A stretch of DNA of 21,727 nucleotides from Chitinophaga pinensis. Its GTDB lineage: Bacteria; Bacteroidota; Bacteroidia; Chitinophagales; Chitinophagaceae. Under the pieces are notes generated by a model. It had not been told where the DNA came from and did no database searches. It was given only the letters and a program-made list of their open reading frames with translations. Both the position numbers and the translations under genes were made by a program. Each line of letters begins with the position of its first letter. Position 1 is the first letter of the stretch. The DNA lies in NCBI GenBank assembly GCA_945866165.1, contig CAMBGO010000009.1, forward strand, positions 1 to 21,727, read 5' to 3'. Shown piece by piece: positions 15,819 through 21,727 of the stretch.

Positions 15819-16832
15819 TTCATTTTTATCAGTCAAAGACCTGCCAAGGTGCTCGTAAGCCCTTCTGGTTACCTCTCTTCCCCTTAGTGTACGTTGTAAA
15901 AAGCCCTGTTGGATAAGAAAGGGTTCGTAAACATCCTCAATTGTACCTGGTTCCTCGCCTACAGCAGTGGCGATGGTACCCAACCCAACTGGCCCACCCT
16001 TGAATTTATCAATGATCGTTGAAAGAATGCGGTTGTCCATTTCATCCAATCCATGCTCATCAACATGAAGCGCCTTTAAAGCATGCTTTGTAATATCAAG
16101 TGAAATAACACCGTTGCCTAGTACCTGTGCAAAATCACGAACGCGCTTGAGCAGCCCATTTGCAATGCGTGGTGTAGCCCTGCTTCTCCTGGCAATTTCA
16201 TTTGAAGAATCTGAAGTAATCTTGGTTCCCAAAATAGATGCAGACCTAGTGATGATTCTATCAAGCACATCGATAGGATAATACTCCAACCTAGACTTGA
16301 TTGCAAATCTCGACAACAATGGTGCTGTTAACAATCCACTTCGAGTGGTTGCTCCTATCAATGTAAAGGGATTGAGGTTTATTTGAATTGTTTTTGCGCT
16401 TGGACCACTATCAATCATGATATCGATCTTATAATCTTCCATAGCAGAATACAAATACTCCTCAACTACATTACTCAATCGATGAATTTCATCAATAAAT
16501 AATACATCGTTGGCTTCAAGACTAGTTAACAACCCTGCAAGGTCTGCCGGCTTTTCTATAACAGGTCCGGATGTTTCCTTGATCTGCACACCCATCTCCT
16601 TAGCAACAATCCTTGACAAGGTCGTTTTTCCCAAACCGGGCGGACCATGAAACAGCACATGATCCAAGGCCTCTGAACGCATTTGTGCTGCCTTAATGAA
16701 AATTCTCAAATTTTCAATGATATCAGGTTGTCCTGAAAAATCCTCAAGCATCGAAGGCCTGATGGTATTTTCAAATTCTCCCTCGGCGGGTCCAAATGAT
16801 TTTTCTGAAGGATCAAGGTGTGGATTGGCCAT
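15804..16832 (-). CDS. ruvB: Holliday junction branch migration ATPase RuvB
   Basis: Hexameric AAA+ motor that drives branch migration with RuvA in recombinational repair. 342 residues, the typical length. Walker A is GPPGLGKT (63-70), Walker B is LFIDEIH (D114, E115), and the RuvB blocks IMIDSGPSAKTIQI, LIGATTRSGLL and LLSRFAI (arginine-finger region) are intact. A C-terminal winged-helix ends with QRTLRGREVTRRAYEHL. The start at 16832 (MANPHLDPSEKSF) precedes the usual IRPSMLEDFSGQ block. The last codons and the stop lie inside the stem of the terminator shared with the response regulator. It is 48 bp behind the M23-like gene and is probably the final gene of the leuS cluster. ruvA and ruvC are not in the window. 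Confidence 0.95.
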   Translation of the reverse strand: MANPHLDPSEKSFGPAEGEFENTIRPSMLEDFSGQPDIIENLRIFIKAAQMRSEALDHVLFHGPPGLGKTTLSRIVAKEMGVQIKETSGPVIEKPADLAGLLTSLEANDVLFIDEIHRLSNVVEEYLYSAMEDYKIDIMIDSGPSAKTIQINLNPFTLIGATTRSGLLTAPLLSRFAIKSRLEYYPIDVLDRIITRSASILGTKITSDSSNEIARRSRATPRIANGLLKRVRDFAQVLGNGVISLDITKHALKALHVDEHGLDEMDNRILSTIIDKFKGGPVGLGTIATAVGEEPGTIEDVYEPFLIQQGFLQRTLRGREVTRRAYEHLGRSLTDKNENLLF

Positions 16833-16880
16833 GATGTGAAATTACACCCAATAGATTATAATGTAAACAAAAAATTATCG

Positions 16881-17573
16881 CTAAGAGTATGGCGATAACC
16901 TCAATACAATATTCGGATCAGGACAATTGAATTGATAAAATGACTTGTTATTCAAACTGCATACACCTGGATAGTCACCTTCAAGACCTTGCATATCTTC
17001 AATAAGTTGAAAATGAAGATGAGGAGGCCAGTAACCGTTTTCATCATGATCACCAAAATGCGCCAACGAGGCACCTTTCGTTACCGTATCCCCTTTTTGA
17101 TAATGAAGATCGCGCTTACTCAAATGCCCGTAAAGACTGTGAAATTCAATACCATCGATCATGTGCTTTAATATGATGGTAGCACCATAATCGCCTTTTT
17201 TATGATTATCAGCTATGCTATGAACGATGCCTTCCATGGGCGCGAATACTGGTGTGCCTGCAAAGCCCCATATGTCCAATCCGATGTGAAGCCTCCTGGC
17301 ATTGTTCTCATCATCACCATCAAACACATCACTTCTTCCGTAAAGTGCGCGGTACTCCAGATAGCCTCCAATTAAAAAATCAGCTTTCTGCTCAGATAAC
17401 GAAGTATTGATGAATGCTTCGAACAAATTAATATCATTGACAATCTCTTCATTAAGCTTATCATTATTGGAGGAGAGATCAATAGTAGCAATTTTTGTTA
17501 GGGGACTTACATCAACAACAGGATGAAACAAACTTGCATTTTTATCAAGCGCTTCAATGAGTTTTAGATTCAT
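16881..17573 (-). CDS. M23/LytM-fold metallopeptidase-like protein, no signal peptide
   Basis: 230 residues. An N-terminal region of about 65 residues without recognised domain is followed by a complete LytM/M23 zinc site: H96 and D100 in LHIGLD, H150 in YGHLS, and H185/H187 in PPHLHFQ. M23 enzymes normally cut peptidoglycan cross-links outside the cytoplasm, but this N-terminus (MNLKLIEALDKNAS) has no signal peptide or membrane helix. The conserved blocks GDYPGV and CPDPN after the active site, and the wording around AGTPVFAPMEG, recall (from memory) M23 domains fused to class III aminotransferases and phosphotransferases rather than cell-wall hydrolases. A cytoplasmic, non-cell-wall role is therefore plausible but unproven. 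Its ATG overlaps the stop of the upstream hypothetical gene (ATGA, 17570-17573), implying translational coupling. Confidence 0.8.
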   Translation of the reverse strand: MNLKLIEALDKNASLFHPVVDVSPLTKIATIDLSSNNDKLNEEIVNDINLFEAFINTSLSEQKADFLIGGYLEYRALYGRSDVFDGDDENNARRLHIGLDIWGFAGTPVFAPMEGIVHSIADNHKKGDYGATIILKHMIDGIEFHSLYGHLSKRDLHYQKGDTVTKGASLAHFGDHDENGYWPPHLHFQLIEDMQGLEGDYPGVCSLNNKSFYQFNCPDPNIVLRLSPYS

Positions 17574-18088
17574 ACAGCAATTGCTTCTGAACTAAATTCA
17601 TTTGCAACAGAAAATACATCTTCCGGTTGTCTTGATGCAAATGCACTATTTATTGTGTCGCCAGTTCTTCTTTCTAAGTCAGCTTGCAACAAAGAAGCAA
17701 ATGTTTCAAGATATACAATCACATCTTCTCTAGCGTTCCTTTTCAGCCACCTAAATCCACCTGGCAGCGCCTTCAATACTGCCTTATCTTCGAGGTATTC
17801 TATATTATGGATATCAACTGGCGTTAACCCTGCCTGTTGCAAAGTCCCAAGAAGTTCGGCTACAGGCATACTGGTTATTGAGCATGTTTCTTCAGCGAGT
17901 TCGGTCCATTCACCAATACCGGTCTGAGCAATTTTAAGTATGTCTTTTGAATCAAATGGAGTTAATACCTGTAATAGGTTTCCGCAATTGCATGAACCAT
18001 GGTTCCCCCAAGCATAGTGATTACCATTTTTTAATCTTTCCGCTGTTTCCTTCAATGCGTCGATCAATTTGTGTGAAGCGAATGCCAT
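17570..18088 (-). CDS. Conserved hypothetical protein with HGSCNCG motif
   Basis: 172 residues; I recognise no named domain. The striking element is WGNHGSCNCGNL (27-38), with H30, C33 and C35 and a further C69 that could together bind a metal or carry redox chemistry. The remainder is predicted mainly helical by eye (many Leu/Ala/Glu), with no signal peptide or membrane segment, so it is probably cytoplasmic. From memory, similar proteins with a YxWGxxGSCNCG stretch occur in Bacteroidota, without assigned function. It starts 27 bp behind leuS, and its stop overlaps the start of the M23-like gene by 4 bases, so the two are likely made together and may act together. Function unknown. Confidence 0.8.
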   Translation of the reverse strand: MAFASHKLIDALKETAERLKNGNHYAWGNHGSCNCGNLLQVLTPFDSKDILKIAQTGIGEWTELAEETCSITSMPVAELLGTLQQAGLTPVDIHNIEYLEDKAVLKALPGGFRWLKRNAREDVIVYLETFASLLQADLERRTGDTINSAFASRQPEDVFSVANEFSSEAIAV

Positions 18089-18115
18089 ATTTAATTTTTT
18101 TTTGTGAACAAGATA

Positions 18116-20890
18116 TTAAACAACTACATTAATCATTTTGTTCTTTACAAAGATGATCTTCTTTGGTGGATTCCCCTCCAACCACTTTATTACAACAGGC
18201 TCTTGTAAAACCATTTTTTCAACTTCTTCCTGGGTAGCATTGAGATCTATTGTTAGTGTTGTCCGGGTTTTTCCATTGATAGCAAGGGGATACTCCTTGC
18301 TAGTTTCAACAAGGTATTTTTCTTCCACTGTAGGATAGCTTGCATCTAATACCGAGCCCTCATGTCCAGTCAATGACCACAGTTCCTCGCATATATGTGG
18401 TGCATAAGGCGATAGTACTACAAGAAATTTTTCTAGTAATTCTAACGAATGGCAATTTAAGTCAGTCAGTTCATTAACGCCTATCATAAATCCACTAACA
18501 GCAGTATTAAAAGAAAACCTTGCGGTATCTTCTTCTACTTTTTTTACCATTTTATAAAACACTTTCCATGCTTCATCACTTGCATGTTCTTTACTCAATA
18601 CTGAACCTTTTTCTGCATCAAAAAACAAACGCCAGAATTTTTTTATAAAGCGGTGTACTCCTTCAATACCCTTTGTGTCCCATGGCTTATCTTGTTCCAC
18701 AGGTCCCAAAAACATTTCATACATCCTAAATGTATCTGCGCCATATTTCTCAACGATATCATCAGGATTTACGACATTGAAATAACGCTTGCTCATTTTT
18801 TCAAGTCTGCTACCACATTTATATTCTCCGTCTTCAGTAATAAATGTTGAATCTGCAAAATCGGGTTTCCATTTTTTGAATTCGTCCATATTAAGAACCA
18901 GTCCATCAACCATGCTCACGTCCACATGAATTTCATCGGTTTCATATTGGTCTTTTAATCCTGCTGAAACAAATTGCTTTGTTCCCCTTATCCTGTATAC
19001 AAGTCTTGAGTCGCCCCCAATCTTTCCTTGGTTAACAAGTCGCTTGAAAGGTTCATCAAAACCAATATACCCTAAATCATAAAGTGCTTTTGTCCACATC
19101 CTACTATATAAAAGATGTCCAACGGCATGTTCAGTTCCGCCAATGTATATATCAACCTGACCCCAATAATCACTAGCAGTTCTACTGCAAAATTCATTTT
19201 CATTTTTTGGATCCATATAACGCAAAAAATACCAACTGCTTCCCGCATAACCAGGCATGGTATTTACCTCCCTATTACCTCCATCAAAGGGAACCCAATC
19301 TTTTAAATTCGCAAGAGGTCCTTGTGCATCTGGTCCAGGCTTTAAGTCTGACATGGGTGGCAATTCCACAGGCAACATGGATTCAGGCAGTGAGGTTGCT
19401 ACTTCATTTTTCCAGACAATTGGGAAAGGTTCTCCCCAATAGCGCTGGCGGCTAAATGCTGCATCACGCATTTTATAATTTGTTTGCCTTTTACCAATGC
19501 CCAATTCCTCTAGCTTGTTAATTGCTATTGAAATTGCATCAGACATCAACATCCCATTTAGAAATCCGCTATTCTCCAATCTTGCGTCTTTGGTAGCATT
19601 GGCCTCGCTTCCATTGAAATAATCTCCAATGATATTTGTTACAGGAATATTGAAATGCTCAGCAAATTTAAAATCACGTTCATCTCCGCATGGAACCGCC
19701 ATGATAGCGCCAGTACCATATCCAGCCAAGACATACTCACTGATCCAAACTGGAATTAATGTATCATTAAATGGGTTCTTGCAATATGACCCGCTGAAGA
19801 CACCGCTAATTTTTTTCTCAGCCATGCGTTCGCGTTCACTTCTACTATTAACAAATTCTATATACGCATTCACATCTTTCAACTGAGCAGCTGTTGAAAT
19901 TTGTGAAACCAATTCATGTTCAGGTGCTATTACCATGAAGTCCACACCAAAAATCGTATCCGGGCGCGTTGTATATACTTTTAATTTTTTCTCCAATGAA
20001 ACTGCATTTTCAGTAACAAGTTCAAAGTCCATTTCAGCGCCATAACTTTTTCCAATCCAGTTTGTCTGCATGTCTTTCATGCTATCACTAAATTCAACTG
20101 TTTCTAACCCAGCAATCAATCGTTCTGCATATTCAGTTATCCTTAAATACCATTGGCGTAGCTTCTTTTTTACAACAGGGTGCCCACCGCGCTCACTCAC
20201 GCCATTGATAACCTCGTCATTCGCTAACACGGTTCCAAGGGCTTCGCACCAATTCACCTCTCCAACACCACAATAGGCCAACCGGTATTTCATTAAAATA
20301 TCAGCACGGGTGGAATCATCAAATTTGATCCATTCGGAAGAACTAAAACTTAGTTTTTTATCGCCCGGACAAGCCCTACTAATATTTCCTTCGGAAGTAA
20401 AAATTTTATCCAGCTCATGAATTCGCTTTGCTGATTGAGTCGTACGATCAAACCAAGAATCAAACAATTGTAAAAAAATCCACTGCGTCCATTTATAATA
20501 ATCAGGATTTGATGTTCTCACCTCACGTTCCCAATCATAGCAGAAGCCTATTTTATTAAGTTGATTTCTAAAATTCTGAATATTTTGATCTGTTGAAATT
20601 GCCGGGGCAATACCATGTTCAATGGCATATTGTTCCGCAGGAAGTCCAAAAGAATCATACCCCATTGGATGAAGCACATTAAATCCCTTAAGCCTTTTAT
20701 ATCTGCTAAATATATCACTAGCAATATATCCCAGGGGATGACCTACATGCAATCCAGCACCACTTGGATAAGGAAACATATCCAACACATAGAATTTTGG
20801 CTTGGATGGGTAGTTACCAACAGAATAGGTCTTTTTTTCTTTCCATGCCTCATGCCACTTTTTCTCAATCGCTCCAAATCCATATTCCAT
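18116..20890 (-). CDS. leuS: Leucine--tRNA ligase
   Basis: Class I synthetase that charges tRNA(Leu) and edits mischarged products. 924 residues, longer than the roughly 860 of Escherichia coli. The HIGH motif is HVGH (48-51, in YPSGAGLHVGHP) and the KMSKS loop is KMSKR (698-702). The CP1 editing domain shows TTRPDTIFG and GTGAIMAVPCGDERD, where the more common HDxRD reads GDERD with the key Asp retained. Extra length comes from an insertion after the first catalytic block (about residues 140-180, HELDKIFTSEGNISRACP) and another before KMSKR (about 645-695, including the leucine-specific region). The start MEYGFGAIEKKWHEAW is the usual opening. A candidate -7 box lies at 21034-21041, about 140 bp upstream. 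The hypothetical, M23-like and ruvB genes follow in the same direction. Confidence 0.95.
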   Translation of the reverse strand: MEYGFGAIEKKWHEAWKEKKTYSVGNYPSKPKFYVLDMFPYPSGAGLHVGHPLGYIASDIFSRYKRLKGFNVLHPMGYDSFGLPAEQYAIEHGIAPAISTDQNIQNFRNQLNKIGFCYDWEREVRTSNPDYYKWTQWIFLQLFDSWFDRTTQSAKRIHELDKIFTSEGNISRACPGDKKLSFSSSEWIKFDDSTRADILMKYRLAYCGVGEVNWCEALGTVLANDEVINGVSERGGHPVVKKKLRQWYLRITEYAERLIAGLETVEFSDSMKDMQTNWIGKSYGAEMDFELVTENAVSLEKKLKVYTTRPDTIFGVDFMVIAPEHELVSQISTAAQLKDVNAYIEFVNSRSERERMAEKKISGVFSGSYCKNPFNDTLIPVWISEYVLAGYGTGAIMAVPCGDERDFKFAEHFNIPVTNIIGDYFNGSEANATKDARLENSGFLNGMLMSDAISIAINKLEELGIGKRQTNYKMRDAAFSRQRYWGEPFPIVWKNEVATSLPESMLPVELPPMSDLKPGPDAQGPLANLKDWVPFDGGNREVNTMPGYAGSSWYFLRYMDPKNENEFCSRTASDYWGQVDIYIGGTEHAVGHLLYSRMWTKALYDLGYIGFDEPFKRLVNQGKIGGDSRLVYRIRGTKQFVSAGLKDQYETDEIHVDVSMVDGLVLNMDEFKKWKPDFADSTFITEDGEYKCGSRLEKMSKRYFNVVNPDDIVEKYGADTFRMYEMFLGPVEQDKPWDTKGIEGVHRFIKKFWRLFFDAEKGSVLSKEHASDEAWKVFYKMVKKVEEDTARFSFNTAVSGFMIGVNELTDLNCHSLELLEKFLVVLSPYAPHICEELWSLTGHEGSVLDASYPTVEEKYLVETSKEYPLAINGKTRTTLTIDLNATQEEVEKMVLQEPVVIKWLEGNPPKKIIFVKNKMINVVV

Positions 20891-21033
20891 GCCTTAAACG
20901 CTTTTATAAAAGTTAAAAATGATAATAATCTCCAAAAACACAAATATGAGATGGCGCTTAAATTTCCGTTCCAAAAAGTGTTTATAAACCTTCTTATCTG
21001 TTAAATTTAAGCAATCCCCCACTTGTGGAAGCG

Positions 21034-21041
21034 CAAAAATA
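21034..21041 (-). promoter_or_regulatory. Candidate -7 box for leuS
   Basis: CAAAAATA on the plus strand reads TATTTTTG on the minus strand, a perfect TAnnTTTG match. It would give leuS a leader of roughly 140 bases. No -33 TTG at the usual spacing, and AT-rich DNA makes chance matches likely. Confidence 0.3.
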
Positions 21042-21061
21042 CATAAACAGGTTAAAATTGT

Positions 21062-21069
21062 TATTTTTG
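21062..21069 (+). promoter_or_regulatory. Candidate -7 box for ftsX
   Basis: TATTTTTG matches TAnnTTTG and lies 40 bases before the ftsX ATG at 21110. It is the same octamer as the oppositely directed leuS box 20 bp away. No -33 TTG at the expected distance. Confidence 0.35.
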
Positions 21070-21109
21070 GTAACTGAATAACATAAGAAGCAGTATCAAA
21101 AGGTAAAAT

Positions 21110-21727
21110 ATGGCGGCACAAAGCAAAGCATCAATGAGGAGAAGCAAACCATCTTATTTTATGGCAATCTTAGGTGTTGCGCTGGTTTTATTCATACTTG
21201 GCATGCTAGGATGGCTTGTAATTAATGCCAGCAAGCTTGAAAACTATTTCATGGGCAGCGTACAAGTTCATGCTTTCATTAGAGAAGGAAGTCCATTGAA
21301 GGAAATCGATGCTGTAAAATCAAGTATTGCAGCAAAACCGTATGCCAAAAATGTTGAATACATTACAAAGGAAATGGCCAGGCAAAAATTCATTGGGGAT
21401 GGCAATGAGGAATGGAACAAAGTGCTTGACTATAATCCATTGCCTGCAAGCATTGATTTTTATTTAGAGTCAATGTATGTTAACAAGGACAGCCTCAATG
21501 TTATTACATCAGAAATTGGAAAAAATTTCATTGTCAGTGAAGTAAAATATCCAGACGCTATTGTAAGTAACCTAAACAATATTGTAAGAAAAATTAGCTT
21601 GTTTTTACTACTTCTCGCTGGCATACTTGCATTGATTGTAATCATACTGATTGACAATACAATTAAGTTAGCAATGTTCTCCAACCGATTCATCATTAAG
21701 ACCATGCAAATGGTTGGTGCTACCAGG
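21110..21727 (+). CDS. ftsX: Cell division protein FtsX (5' part)
   Basis: Cut by the window end; 206 residues seen. FtsX is the membrane subunit of the FtsEX complex, which couples ATP hydrolysis at the division site to peptidoglycan hydrolase activation in the cell envelope. Seen: a basic cytoplasmic N-terminus (MAAQSKASMRRSKPS), the first membrane helix (about 17-38), an extracytoplasmic domain (about 40-160) and the second helix (about 163-182). The FtsX block NRFIIKTMQMVGATR follows at the right edge, where the ABC-transporter-like permease domain begins. This last block is the strongest identifier. It is divergent from leuS; the start at 21110 is the first ATG giving the expected short basic N-terminus. 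ftsE is not visible. Confidence 0.88.
   Translation, partial: MAAQSKASMRRSKPSYFMAILGVALVLFILGMLGWLVINASKLENYFMGSVQVHAFIREGSPLKEIDAVKSSIAAKPYAKNVEYITKEMARQKFIGDGNEEWNKVLDYNPLPASIDFYLESMYVNKDSLNVITSEIGKNFIVSEVKYPDAIVSNLNNIVRKISLFLLLLAGILALIVIILIDNTIKLAMFSNRFIIKTMQMVGATR

Noticed and set aside
20615..21004. 129-residue plus-strand frame over the leuS 5' end
   Set aside because: Antisense to conserved LeuRS codons; composition looks like a reversed coding strand and no motif is present.
1..21727. tRNA genes, CRISPR arrays, insertion sequences or prophage
   Set aside because: Gaps between genes are mostly too short, and no cloverleaf, spaced repeats, transposase or terminal inverted repeats were seen on either strand.

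Overview
The window looks like core chromosome from a Bacteroidota bacterium, probably near the Chitinophagaceae/Sphingobacteriia. Three things point there: AT-rich DNA; TAnnTTTG -7 type promoter boxes with almost no Shine-Dalgarno sequences; and protein types such as a lineage-specific alanine dehydrogenase, an RprY-like regulator and a LeuRS of more than 900 residues. There is no insertion sequence, phage gene, CRISPR array, rRNA or tRNA. Nearly everything is housekeeping, so the interest lies in gene edges, slippery runs and one unexplained gene pair.

Layout. 1-7741 is mostly plus strand: the 3' part of dnaX (clamp loader), pdhC (pyruvate dehydrogenase E2 with two lipoyl domains) closed by a terminator, a small CoA-binding protein, then gltX, a free-standing B12-binding mutase domain, an enoyl-CoA hydratase and fumC, closely spaced. 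7753-10494 is a minus-strand run: tsaE, ald and a sugar-phosphate nucleotidyltransferase. From a shared divergent control region (10495-10635) copA and recQ run on the plus strand to 14662. A 396-bp AT-rich gap precedes an orphan OmpR-family response regulator (15059-15760), which converges on ruvB over a shared hairpin terminator. 15804-20890 is a minus-strand cluster read as leuS, a conserved hypothetical with a Cys-x-Cys motif, an M23-like metallopeptidase-fold protein, then ruvB. A divergent spacer leads to the 5' part of ftsX, cut by the window end.

How the genes fit together. pdhC, the B12 domain, the hydratase, fumC and ald are central carbon and acyl-CoA metabolism. gltX, leuS and tsaE serve translation. 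dnaX, recQ and ruvB serve replication and recombination. copA is copper export, and ftsX belongs to division.

Most worth following: (1) an in-frame nine-A run in dnaX directly after the clamp-loader core, where a -1 shift meets a stop two codons later, as needed to make a gamma-like short form; (2) the translationally overlapping Cys-x-Cys protein and signal-less M23 pair between leuS and ruvB; (3) several genes whose -7 box lies only a few bases before the start codon, implying very short leaders.
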